Counted from the first letter of the stretch, positions 38,080 to 49,187 are shown. The stretch is DNA of 64,000 nt from Sipunculus nudus (GCA_026874595.1 CM049321.1:50385297-50449296); one strand, 5' to 3'. Made by a program: numbers and translations. The notes: generated by a model from the letters alone, not told the origin.

Positions 38080-38930
38080 GCCCTCGTAGGCGCTAGATCT
38101 CCAGTACAGAGGCCTGCAGGCTTGACTTGCGATCGGTCTCGATTGCAGACATCCTGTTCCAGTTAATATTTAGTTAGAGAATGGGTTTGTGCCCACTACG
38201 TGCAAACAGTACTAAGACCACCTCAACTAAATTTCAAGAACAAGAAACAGCCTCCAATTCTCTAAATAAATAATTACGCCAGATTATTTTTTTATTGATC
38301 AAACAATGCTCAGTTAAATTTACAGGTTGGAGTTTATGGGATTATTATAGTTAGGGCTGGGTGTTTGTCAGGTTATTCCGATTCATTATGAATTGCAATG
38401 AATTAAGTAGGATACACGATATATGATTTGACAATGCACATTGTTTTCTTTGTGTAAAATGTTCGTAATTAAATTTCAATGGATGTTCTGCATATGTCTT
38501 GTTTCTTGATATTAATTGAATGACAACGACGATAATGAAAACTTCTCCTGCTTAGCTTGGTCTAAATATAGCAAATGAAAATAGTTCTAGCTTTATAAAT
38601 ACTTAAGGTTTTAGCTTGATTTATTTGTATCCTCATTTGATGGCATTCACAATGTTTACTCGATACGACAACACAGCATTCAAAACATATCGTTAATTTT
38701 ACTCATGTAGCTAATCGAATCGTATCGATATATCGGGTATTGATATAACCCTAATATTGAACAATATTGTATGGACCCCCCCCCCCCCATCCACGCTCCA
38801 CCCAAGTGCAAAACCATTTATTTCATTTTTTCTCCTCCTGTTTTTCTTTCTTATCTCAGTGCATGAGGTAGAATTCCAGTACATTGGCGGGGAGGCTCCC
38901 TTGCGATCGGACGTCAATTGCCGACACATA
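38080..38930 (+). repeat. Pair of ~70-bp repeats within unit A
   Basis: CTCCAGTACAGAGGCCTGCA followed by GGCTTGACTTGCGATCGGTC (about 38,098-38,150) recurs at about 38,870-38,930 as TTCCAGTACATTGGCGGGGA followed by GGCTCCCTTGCGATCGGACG. Both are also present in unit B (about 48,925-48,980 and 49,858-49,912), so this repeat pair predates the duplication. Confidence 0.7.
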
Positions 38931-41106
38931 GTTTAAGGAAACAGGACTGGCAAAAAGATCCTATATTTAAATTCAAACAAAAAGTTGTTTTGAATACATA
39001 ATATACCTTTAAAGTATACCTCATTTTAAATCTGTCATTATTTTCTTTTTGATAGTACACATTTTTTTAACAATGGGCCAATGAAGGTTTGAATGGATTT
39101 TGTTATTGATACGGAACATGATCCGGAGTCAGGAATGACATTAAGGGAAAATGTACAGTCATTTATAAACAAAAGAATTAGGGATATAGGCCGAATAAGA
39201 GAATACAAACACGGTCTTGTTAGCATCCAACAATATGGAAGCCCACAGACTTGCATTCCTTAGATTGCAGATTACAAGTTTTCTAAGTGTTCAGTCCATT
39301 ACGGAGACTGACATCCTGTAGATATCTTTCCCTGGGTAACAGTACGTGGTTTTTGCGTCTTTGACTGCAAAAGGAGAAACTGGGCTAAAACCATTACCTT
39401 AACTGTATATTTGTTTCAACAAGATCGCGTTTAGAGTTCGTTCTGACCTTATATTTCAATCTGTATTACAGAGGGAACCAATGGGATTCTTATTGCAGGC
39501 CTTATCTTATGAGATCTCAGGGTTTAGCCTGAGCAATGGAACGCGGCTGTTTTGCCTGTGCTAAGTTTATTAACTTTGGACAGTCCACTTGACACCCCAT
39601 CGCCATGTCCTGACTTTTACATACAATGCACTTGAGACAAAATTGGTACCGCGGACAATTTTCTCTGATAACAGAACTGCGGTAATAGTGCTGCCCAACC
39701 TTTATAAAATAATAATGGGATGGTTACTCGTAATATCAGTCTAAACATTTTATCATTTATTCATTGAGAGATGAATAGCCTCATCTTTTGGTGTAATTTA
39801 TACAAATTATCCCTAAATTTTAAAATAGGGAGATGTTTTATGAGAATACAATTATCTGAATCACGGCATTATAACTAATTTATACTGGAACTAAGCATTA
39901 ATTAACAATAACTCTAATCTCCAAATCTAATTAATGATCTTCAAATTCGAGAATAAATATGATCATTAAACATTTTGCTAAATTACAAAATTTTTGTCCT
40001 TGGATTTCAGCAGACACCAAAATCTGAGTCAGTGTCATTAAGATGTCAGTAAATACGTGATCTTAAACACGTGACATCAGAGTTTTATGGCGTTCTTGTT
40101 TCGCAGTACCAATAGTGAATAGATATAAAATTAATACATGTTCTACGCTTGAAGTATAAATATATTTCCTTCTTTATTCAATAAAATGATAAATACTATA
40201 ACATTATGTTTAGAAAGAATCTTTTTTAACATTACTTTATAAATAAGCTGCTTTATAACAGTTTACTCATTTTGGCTTTACTCATATTGTCACTTTTTTA
40301 TACATAACTTTTTATTTACACAATAGATTTGTATAAATCCCATATATATAAAATGTCACCATACAATATATCACATAGCATTCAAAATGTTATAATTGGG
40401 TCGGACGTCTAAGCATATCACTTCCCTTGTGAAAAATCTACATACAGGCAACTTTGCTATCAAATAATTTGACTTATATCATTGCTGCATCTTGACCTAA
40501 TGATAATCAAATTTTGCAAGAAGGATGGTTTTGTTTACAAAATTTGTGTCTTGCATTATTAACCGCCTTGTACTCTGTCTTCCGTACTATATCATAAAAT
40601 AACAAAAATTCGCTTTAATATTTATCTAATGTAAATCAAGATAGGGACATACTTTTCTTTATACCCCCGAAAGACTTTATTAAGTTACACTGCTGGTTTT
40701 GTGTGTGTGTGTGTGTTTGGTTTTTTTTTTTTTTTAGTTTTTCCTACATTATATTTTTTGGTCATTTGTCTTTGATAGGTCTTTATTATGGAGCTTTTGT
40801 ACACCATTTGCACAAACAAGTTAGTCAATTGACGGCATGGATATGGGGAAATCTCATTATTGTTAAAACTTTTCCACTGAGTATTCCAGGAGAGAACGAG
40901 TTTTGGTCAGAGACAACTGTGGATCCTGTAACCTAATGCCAGTAATAACGGTGCCGTTTTAATAGAAAGTTTGCAATATATATATATATTGATCAAAATA
41001 AGGATTTCCTTACATTGTATCAAATGCACAAGGACAGACCTTCGTCCCCAATCCCTAAACACTGAGGGAGACAGGTCTCCTTGTTCCCCTGAAAAAAAGG
41101 TCCATG

Positions 41107-41343
41107 CCTTGGACTCGGACTTTGACCCGGGTGGCTTGGACTCGGACTTCGACCCGGGTGGCTTGTATTGGACTTCGACCCGGGTGGCCTGTATTGGACT
41201 TTGACCCGTGTGGCTTGTATTTGAATATTAACACGGGTGGCTTGTATTTGAATTTTAACCCGTGTGGCTTGTATTTGGACTTTGACCTTGGTGGCTTGTA
41301 TTTGGACTTTGACTCGGGTGGCTTGGACTCGGACTTTGACCTC
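41107..41343 (+). repeat. 27-bp minisatellite upstream of exon A
   Basis: About nine tandem copies of a ~27-bp unit, consensus CTTGGACTCGGACTTTGACC + CGGGTGG, with a variant block CTTGTATTTGGACTTTGACC. The array ends about 100 bases before the exon A acceptor. A 27-bp period keeps frame, so an open frame runs through it, but its translation is repetitive and differs in all frames. Not a gene. Confidence 0.9.
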
Positions 41344-41430
41344 TGAATTTGATGGTGTGGACTCGACTAGTGTGTACCACACTAATGATTTATTTTTAAT
41401 ATTTACTGATCAATCTCTCAATGTTTTAAA

Positions 41431-41445
41431 TTTATCTATACAGAG
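41431..41445 (+). promoter_or_regulatory. 3' splice acceptor of terminal exon A
   Basis: TTTATCTATACAG|AG. A branch-point-like TTTACTGATC lies about 35-40 bases upstream. The ~75 bases before the acceptor are conserved with the equivalent stretch in unit B, ending TTTATCTTTACAG|AG. Using this AG leaves phase 1, which fits the donor at 8742. The alternative AG two bases on would break the frame. Confidence 0.85.
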
Positions 41446-41664
41446 ATGGTCCTGTACGCTTTCCTTCTTCTGGCCGGGCTGAACAGCTGCGTCAATCCGT
41501 GGATCTTCTTCCTCTTCAACTTGAACTTACTGAGACGTACCTTCCTGTGCCGAAATCGACAGAGTACGACTTTATCCAGGCTGCGAAAATTCTTTCGGCC
41601 GGAAGAACCGCCAGTCATCCCAACTGCCCATTCGCCACGTTGTGTTATGAAAATTGAAACTTGA
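41444..41664 (+). CDS. Receptor terminal exon A: TM7, helix 8 and C-tail
   Basis: Supplies two bases of codon 288 (Glu) and then 72 residues to a TGA, giving a 360-residue receptor with the 7881-8742 exon. TM7 reads LLLAGLNSCVNPWIFFLF, matching the LNSCxNPWI signature of vasopressin/oxytocin receptors. The usual NPxxY is NPWIF, with Phe at residue 309. A basic helix-8 region follows (LLRRTFLCR), then a short Arg-rich tail ending VMKIET. A palmitoylation-type Cys sits in LCR. TM7 and helix 8 are identical to exon B through residue 324 (Arg); the tails differ. No AATAAA is obvious within a few hundred bases, so the 3' UTR end is not placed. Confidence 0.88.
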
Positions 41665-42068
41665 GCAAGGGAAAAATATAATGAGCCAGCAACAATTTCA
41701 ATGCATCTTCAGATGCGATGTTTCACTTTATCCGGAGGGTGAAGGTTTCGGCTTCAACAGAATGGTACAGGATTGTGTTAATTATAACATTATAACATAT
41801 GTTTACAATAGAGAACCCGTTCTTTAACCCACGTGGGCTATGTTGGTGGTAGTTGAGGGTCGATGGTTTACAACTGGTGTTTCTTTTAAATACATAACGG
41901 CTCCGTATTAAGATGTATTTCCTAAACCTGATACGTGTGCACATAAACTAGCTAAGTGTTTACTCAGGGGGATGAAGGAAATGAAAGACGTAGTGTTTTT
42001 TTTAGGACTACATTAATTTCATACAAAAGACGAATTTGGTAAGTTGTCGAATGGCAAATTACGTGAAA

Positions 42069-42070
<2 letters not shown>

Positions 42071-42129
<59 letters not shown>

Positions 42130-42260
42130 TATATATATAAAGTAGTAAAGCCGTGTTAGTCAGTAGTAGAATTTTATGTAAAGAGAAAAGGGACGCCTTA
42201 TAGACAGACTAAAAAAAAGCAAGTTAGTCTATCTAAACGGCGTCACTCTTTCTGTTTGCC

Positions 42261-42315
<55 letters not shown>

Positions 42316-42530
42316 AATATATGTATATATATATATTTATTTATGCCTAGTTAATATAATATATATATATACATATATATCTGTGTTTGTAAAAGTGTGT
42401 GTATACATGTTAATATGTATATGTAAATATTAGTGGTAATGTAATGGGCCGTTTTTATCAATGTGTGTATTATTATTGTTATTCTATTTTCTTAGGGTGT
42501 CGAGTATTACTACTGACACTTCTACATATA

Positions 42531-42581
<51 letters not shown>

Positions 42582-42600
42582 GAGTAAATTCATACACTTA
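42071..42600. repeat. Expanded AT-microsatellite field in unit A with hairpin island
   Basis: (AT)n tracts at 42,071-42,140, about 42,264-42,360 and about 42,527-42,576 correspond to a single 42-base tract (53,499-53,540) in unit B. The first two flank a complex ~120-bp island (42,141-42,263) containing a hairpin: arms 42,193-42,212 and 42,224-42,243 pair at 17 of 20 positions. Unit A has therefore gained about 490 bases here, or unit B has lost them. Confidence 0.85.
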
Positions 42601-42938
42601 TAGGCGACTTTTATTGATACATAGAATGCCAGACACAAACCCACACACATCATTTCCTGTAATGAGGGATATTAAACTGAAGTCTCTGGTACTAGTATCT
42701 ATCTGCCCTGCACAATTTTCTGGATATATGTTCTTGGAGGAATACGTTTTGGCCTTTTCTTAGTGACTTATAACAAAATGCAAATTGAAATCCACCGCAG
42801 TAGACCTTTACCTACTTTCTTGTCAATATGACGGACCCGAAAGCTCTGTGTAAATCGCTGTCGACAGGTGTCGCCAATGGCTTATTAAAAGTTTGTTAAT
42901 ACATATATGAAACACACATACTTTCATACAGCAGGAGG

Positions 42939-42965
42939 AACCCCCCCCCCCCCCCCCCACCCCCC
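42939..42965. repeat. Poly-C run
   Basis: About 20 Cs interrupted by an A, absent from the equivalent position in unit B. Confidence 0.9.
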
Positions 42966-43404
42966 GATGTAAATGATTATTATTTTCACTCATGTGACTT
43001 TATCATCAAATATACTCCAAAGGAACAGTAAAGTAATAGGTATAAAGGAAAACGTGGCTATATATTTTCTGATATCAATGATGATGTCAGTCTAATCCGA
43101 CTTTCCTGGTCTGTCAGACCCTGTTCGTTCTAGTAACCTTTCCGCCCCAGGAGACACAAAGCCAGGGCAGCCGTGACAGCCGCTGGAACTATCGGTTATT
43201 GCATACCGAAATGATGTACATATAACATATATACAGACACGGCACACGCAAGCAAACATACACATACGTGATATTTAACCCTTATACTGAGGCAAACGGA
43301 AATGTGTTTGTGAAATATATGTTTTCTTTGATTTGATATTTCAATATATTTATATGTATGTAGATCACATATTAACATATAATTCTTTATCATATTATAG
43401 AATA

Positions 43405-43506
43405 CAGTAAAACCTCACAAACACGACCACCTACAGGACCATCAAAAGTGGTCGTCTTAGCGGGGTGGTCGCGATAGCTGGGTAGTCGTCAGGCGAGATT
43501 TCACTG
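43405..43506. mobile_element. 102-bp pogo/Tigger-like MITE, unit A
   Basis: CAGTAAAACCTC at the left and GAGATTTCACTG at the right form inverted ends, flanked on both sides by TA. Internal GTGGTCGTCTTAGC and CGACCACC segments form further inverted pairs. The same element sits at 54,563-54,663 in unit B with the left end mutated to CAATAAAACCTC. It is too short to code for a transposase. Confidence 0.8.
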
Positions 43507-43991
43507 TAGTTTTGATAGAATTTCAAGCAACTGTCAATGTGCAAAAGCGCTATGGTCCTAGTCATACAGCTATTCGTAATTTAAATTGTGACGTTGTGCA
43601 TATAATTTAATCAAAGTGCATTATTGAACATTATTGTTGCTGTATTTTATATACATTGGAATTTTTAGGAAAATTGCATTCACTTGGCCACAAATTGACG
43701 ATTGACGATATGCTCATTAAGCTTAATGTAGTTTTTTTTTATTGTACTATCACCCTTTCAGTAAATTATATCGTATTCCAAGCTGTCTTTTTTTCTCACA
43801 CTGTTATATCCGTGACGGAGCTTAGCCGTGAACACAAGTTTCAGTAGCCTGGTCAGCCTGTACTTAAGTCTTAACTGAAGTCATAGGCGGGAACGCACTC
43901 TAAAACCCGTCCGTGTTATTGCATCAAAACCACCGTAAACAAGATAATCTTTACTATAGGGAACGAATGGTGAATTAACACTAAATAATAT

Positions 43992-44183
43992 ACGTGAGCT
44001 CACAAACCAAAATGTTAATTCATCAGGCTCTATGGTAACAGGCTGGTTGCTGAGTAGCTATTGTCCAGTTACCAGTACGGAAGACGTTTGTTTTCACGCG
44101 GTCAGAGATTCAACCCACATGCAGGGGTACTTTCCGATAAGCCGAGTCAAAACGGAATTGTTCTCACACATGTTAGGTATTGT
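43992..44183. other. 192-bp block highly conserved between units (copy A)
   Basis: Aligned with 55,153-55,344 it shows 11 substitutions and no indels. Most other non-coding parts of the units contain frequent indels and more substitutions. The forward frame is open here, but most differences would change amino acids. It is therefore probably not protein-coding in that frame. Confidence 0.7.
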
Positions 44184-44197
44184 TAGAATGTAAACAT

Positions 44198-44198
44198 A

Positions 44199-44231
<33 letters not shown>
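44198..44231. repeat. (ATT)n tract at the unit A/unit B junction
   Basis: About 11 ATT repeats lie exactly where unit A ends and unit B begins. A related (ATT)n tract precedes unit A at about 35,950-35,988. This is consistent with recombination or slippage through the microsatellite having produced the tandem copy. Confidence 0.9.
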
Positions 44232-44232
<1 letters not shown>

Positions 44233-44394
44233 TAATAATCTCCTGTCTCACTTCAGCGGAGCAGTTTATATCTGTTAATGGGTTCCACGTTCTCAGTATC
44301 GGCGAATTAGTCTGTTTAACTCTGTTATCATGTTTTCCTCACTTTGTCACGTTTCCTAAATGTACATTTATCTAACATTTCGATTTTGCTAATA

Positions 44395-44891
44395 CAACGC
44401 TGTAAACACAGCGCGTGACCTCCCGAAGACCTTCAACTCACACGCTGTGAAGAATGGAAAGAATTTTTTTTAGGTTTGTCAAGCTACCAAACACCCAGTC
44501 AGTTTGCGCTAGATAAGCTAAAATCTGATTGGTTCAGCGTGTAAACAAAGTTGACTGCGGCCATGCGGAGCTCATAAAACGAAATCTGATTCGCTAAGCG
44601 TGTAAACAACGATGACTGCTTCATGCGTAGCTCGTCTTACGGCACTGCAAGAGAGGAAATTTGCAAATTTTGCGGGGGATCATTAACTGACCCAAGACCA
44701 TACCAGCAAGATAGTATTAAGACTGTCCTGAAAGGTAACAATTGTATCCTTACGTGGTGGTTAAAATTACGCAGCAGGGAATTACACAGAGACAGCATGG
44801 TGGCCAAACTGGACGTTTAACCGCGGTTTCGTGCAGCGGTTTGTGGAGCGAATAGTTGAGCATAGCGTAACTGCTGCTTATGGAGCTTATA
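44395..44891. mobile_element. 497-bp insertion in unit B with 6-bp target duplication
   Basis: Absent from unit A, where the site reads TTTTGCTAATATATGC. In unit B, CTAATA is present on both sides (44,389-44,394 and 44,892-44,897). Inside, a ~60-bp tandem duplication starts at about 44,519 and 44,580, each copy containing AAATCTGATT...AGCGTGTAAACAA...GACTGC. The ends are not inverted repeats. The 65-residue frame at 44,623-44,820 matches nothing I recognise. Confidence 0.7.
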
Positions 44892-45577
44892 CTAATATAT
44901 GCAACAATTTATTTTATTTAATTCAAAATGTCTTACATAAAATTACTTATGTTCTAATTATAATCCTTTTTTTTTATAATATACACAAATTTTATATATG
45001 AGCAGAACTTTATTTGTTTTTAAAAATGTGTTTAAAAGTTATTTCTTAATTGGAAACCCTCCACACAATACTATTTTCAAGGTTAAAAGGGCATGAATAC
45101 TCCATCATGATCTCGTCCATTCTTTAACACATTTTTGTTGCATTATTGTTGTTATGAGACCATGCTAGATCACGAGTTGCCTTGGGAAAATATGTGTGCC
45201 TACTTTCACAAACACTGTAAGGGTAACGGCCTAAATTGTGTTTAAACGCTGACGTTTCTCATTCTTAATTAAAGTATTAGATCTGCAGGATTCCATGTCT
45301 GTTTGGGACTACAGGACAATGCAGATCATCCGCTTCCTGTCATTTAATATTCAATCTCGTTACGCTGTCCAGGTTTTTACAGCGCCTGTCGGACCTGTGC
45401 ATGTAATCCATCCCATTCCTGTGTTATAACGCCGAGGAATCCCCTAAAAGTAAATTAAAAGCACCCTCTATGCACCGAAGCCTCTATGCACACCAGCGGC
45501 GTAGGTATAACTGTAGTTAAGAGGGTAACGTAGTCCGTCAAAAATGCTGGATAAGATTTCAAGGCAGATTACATATC

Positions 45578-46712
45578 TTTGGTGTTTTGAGGTAAGCACT
45601 TGATGGAATCAGTAATACTGTGGATTCAGAATTGCTCGTTGGGTTTTTATTTTCGTGGAATTTGTGGGTAACATTTATCCACGAAATTAAAAACCAATAA
45701 TCAATAAGTTTATAATAGAATTTTTGAAGTCCATCGACCCTGTGCATTGAGTCATCGTGTTGGCCCGCTTTCACTGTCTATGCTAGCAAATGATACTGAT
45801 GGATAAAAGAAAACGATATGTAGCCCATCAATTTAAACAAAAATAATTATATTTGAGGGAAGATATTCAGTTCCATCTGCTGGAGCAAACAAACCAAGAC
45901 CTCATCAATGTCGGACTTACTAGTGACTGTTATATGTAGACTTGCTATCTCTCATATTATCTCGCTAAAAGTCGTAGGTAAAGTTCATTTTGCCCTGCTA
46001 ATCTTATTTGATTTTTCGTTTGAAAGAATTTCATGTTTAAATAAAAAAAAAAAAAACAAACGTGAGACAGAGTTTATCTAATTATCCCTCCGCTTGGTTA
46101 TGAGTCACGCTCAGCTGAGCACAATTATGAGCTGGAGCCCAGTCTACCTGTGGCAAGTCAGTCAACTAGGGGATTTCATCTGAACGAACGACATACAAAG
46201 AAGTTTTAATTCTTTTAATTAATGGATACGTAGAAAATAAATATTAACTTCCGTTGATTCTTAAAATTAAAAAACCACAATCAGTATGTCAGTTCATCGG
46301 AGGATTTGTTCTCACGAGCGCAGACCACATCGGACCAGGCAATTTTCCCGGCGGGGCTTAATGAGATGTCAAGATATGCGGGGAAGCGAACTACAATAGC
46401 CGATCAGTGCCGGGAGAATACGAAAGTGCAATAAAATTCCAGGGACAGCATGTCGGACTGTCTTTGATGTCAGAGTAGACAATCCTTTTCTTAACCCAAA
46501 ATAATTCAGATAAGTCAGCCGATATATTTGTCATTGAATATATCGCTTGTACGGGGACTGTGTGTTTTTTTAACAAAAGTAAAAACACTGATCTTTGGCT
46601 TATTTTCAGGTCTGTTCACATACTAATTGTGATACAATGGCTGACTAGGAACGATGATTCCACGAAAGTTTTAACCAAGTTTGGCAGCTGGAACAAGTAC
46701 AATGACGTAGTT
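45578..46712. other. 1.1-kb segment present only in unit B
   Basis: Unit A reads ACATATC|CCGGTCG across this point, while unit B has 1,135 extra bases. They include a hairpin with arms at 45,641-45,658 and 45,679-45,696 (GGGTTTTTATTTTCGTGG against CCACGAAATTAAAAACCA). That motif resembles a dispersed ATTTTCGTGG repeat common in bivalve DNA. No gene is evident and no target duplication is clear. Confidence 0.65.
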
Positions 46713-46955
46713 CCGGTCGTCCCACAATGCCTAAATGGAAGAGGTTCAATATAAGTAGAAACGACCTCTGGGAGGGTGACACTCGTTCGTGAGTGATACA
46801 TGATTTTTGGACACCATCTCAGACTGTTGATATCCAGCGTTCACCCTGGTAGGGGGCCGACCGTAACAAAATTTCCCTGCTACCCGGTAGAGATGTGAAC
46901 CCATGTCCATGCCTTGAGCCTTGTACTCTACCCTCAGACCACATAAGTCGGTGCG
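46713..46955 (-). repeat. tRNA-derived SINE in unit B
   Basis: Equivalent of the unit A SINE. Minus-strand head GTGGTCTGAGGGTAGAGTAC, B-box ATGGGTTCACATCTC, then CGGTCGGCCCCCTACC and AACAGTCTGAGATGGTGTCC. The B-box is more decayed than in unit A. Confidence 0.8.
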
Positions 46956-47730
46956 AGTTCTTGACATGTCCGGCAATTGTATCAAATTCACAGTACTTGT
47001 ATAGACGTCCGTTGCCAGATCTTCGGCCTAGTCCCACGTATCTGAACAAAAGCTGATATCAATAAGCAAAAGGTCACAATTGGAACTAGCCAGCAAGGGT
47101 GACTAAAATGATAAATATATCTGAGGATACATTTTACACTTGTCTGTTAACGGTGCAAGACATTTCGTCGCCGCAGGCGGCTAATTTGGGACCCGTCGGC
47201 CGAATTGGTTAGATCATCGTCTCAGGAACCGGCTGTTTGATGCCGAAAGAACGTGACACGTCTCATCACAGCCTGTATTTATTTATTTATACCAGATGGG
47301 CTGGGAGGTGAGAATATTTTTTTTTCAAAAGGAATGGAACGTAGGGTTAGTTTGGCTGGTTGCTGACTTTGCCTTACTTACCGGACTTAATATTTAATAT
47401 CAAACACAGAAGAAGAAGAAGAATAATCGACATATTTAACTTTAAATTTTAAGAGAATATTTATTGAATGTGTGTATAAAACTGCCCTGGAGTAGAGCCC
47501 CCGTGATTTTGAGAGCAATCAAGTTATTCTCAAATGACTGGACGTATACACGAGGGAGAATGAATTATAATTGAAAGGTTTTAGAGGGCACAGGTAAGCA
47601 AGGTGTGCTTGATTACCCGAGTCCGTCCTGTCATTCACTTGTTTGGTATGGACAGCGTATGTACGTCCGTCCATACGTGCGATATCTTGTGGAAAGGATT
47701 TGATGGTTTCGACAAATCCCACTTAACCTA

Positions 47731-48310
47731 TTAGATTATCTCGCCTGGGTTCGGTGCCCTGCATAACCCATGCATATTTAGTAAGTTTAAAGGTCCCCCG
47801 GCTTCTTCGAGTTGCCGCCGAAATAACTCAACTGGAACATGACGGACTTTCATGAAACTCACTATAAATATGTCCCAAGATAATTTCTCATTTGTATTTA
47901 TTTTTTGCGTATATTTAATGAGGTCAGATTTCATGTGACATGCGATTGCTATAGTATACACTTTTGTGGCGTTTTTGCTATTTTAAATATTTTTTGTTCA
48001 GATTTGCTTCATAGCCATTGACGCAAATGAGTTGCGAAATTGGTCAGAGCCTCAATACACAGCTCTCATACCTCGGAACCAATTTGGCTTTTTGCCAACT
48101 TTCTGAAGGCGATACCTACCCTGGTGAGCAATTTTTACCTTGCAAGTAGTTGTTAAGAGGATTTTTGCCAAATAGCGAATGCAACATGATCCTAGCGGAA
48201 GATGTGTAATTATTAAATGATTCCCTAAATCTGACGATATTAGAACTCTCCCTTTAGGCAGAGTTTTGCTTGGAGATGTTGATATCCTGATAGTGAGCAC
48301 ACCGGAAATT
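47731..48310. other. ~580-bp segment present only in unit B
   Basis: Unit A reads GGCCTTATAACAGC at this point. Unit B has ACCTA, then about 580 bases, then TATAACAGC. The segment has no recognisable gene or inverted ends. Confidence 0.6.
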
Positions 48311-49187
48311 TATAACAGCATTGTGCTGGTAAGAAATGAGATATAACTCATTCGTGCTTGATAAGAATTTTTGCCGTTAAATCAACGACCCACAAAGCTA
48401 GAACTTTAAATACATCGCCATGGGAATTGCCTCATCTTTTACCAGGGCATAAACTAGCCGTAAATACATGACTCAGTGGGCATTAAAACTTAAATTGTAC
48501 GTCGAACGTTTTTATTGTCAAAGGGTCAAAATGGTGCTGGTAATTGATGTGCTTCCGTGTTCAGGGATGAAATTAGTAAAGCCACTAACATACATATTTT
48601 TTGTTGCTTCGGACTCTAGGACCAAACAGTTTACCAGCTGCAAGAAGTTTAACTTGACTCAGGAGAGCTGATAACTGCCACAGGGTTTGTCTGATAGTGA
48701 ACGGTACTCTTGTTGTAGTACTTTAGAATTCATGGGTGCACTGAGATTTATGTCAAAAAACGGGACTGGTTTCTTTAAGCCTCACCAACAGTAAGGAGAT
48801 ATTATCTTTATATCTATATTTTGATCAATATATTTTTGGATGGACCTGCTTCGATGGGTGCCAAAACATCGGTTACAATTATTTTCCCTTTTTCCCTTTT
48901 TTTTCGTCCGTGTAGACGCTAGATCTCCAGTACAGGGGCCCGCAGGCTTGGCTTGCCATCGGTCGTCGATTGCAGACATCCCGTTTCAATTAATATTTAA
49001 TTAGAGAATGGGTTTGTGCCCACTACGTACCCACTACAAAAAGTACTGAGACCATCTCAACTGAATTTCAAGAATATAATAAGAAACAGCCACCAGTTAT
49101 CTAAATAAATGATTAGGTCAGGATATTTTTTTTTATCGATAAGACCATGGGCAGTTAAATATATGGGCTGGAGTTAATGGGATTATA

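Larger units (their letters stand above)
8743..41443 (+). other. Large intron of the receptor gene (32.7 kb to exon A)
   Basis: Runs from the donor at 8743 to the acceptor at 41443, or to 52866 if exon B is used. It contains no other supported gene. Stretches with nothing beyond simple repeats and old transposon debris include 8,750-9,130, 12,000-13,560, 14,350-14,980, 16,000-17,550, 18,550-20,950, 21,150-22,600, 28,000-28,600, 29,300-30,800 and 31,800-34,300. Notable contents are listed separately. Confidence 0.8.
35960..44195 (+). repeat. Tandem segmental duplication, unit A (contains exon A)
   Basis: Collinear with unit B. Matching landmarks (A/B): CGTTCTCAGTATCGGCG 36,045/44,288; GGCAGATTACATATC 36,801/45,563; CCTAGTCCCA 37,133/47,028; GCAGGCTTGACTTGCGATCG 38,117/48,953; ATATCACATAGCATTCAAAA 40,368/51,358; ACAACTGTGGATCCTGTAAC 40,914/51,899; terminal exon 41,444/52,867; ATGACGGACCCGAA 42,828/53,956; CACACATGTTAGGTATTGT 44,165/55,326. 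The unit is about 8.2 kb and starts after an (ATT)n tract. Confidence 0.93.

Noticed and set aside
40703-40936. 77-residue frame near exon A, considered as a missing exon of the receptor's third extracellular loop
   Set aside because: The equivalent stretch in unit B has stops and frame changes, and there is no acceptor/donor pair in a phase fitting the flanking exons. Direct splicing of the two called exons already restores the frame and the TM7 signature.
41104-41346. 80-residue open frame just upstream of exon A
   Set aside because: A 27-bp minisatellite keeps the frame open. The equivalent array in unit B is degenerate and not conserved as protein, and several overlapping frames are open at once.
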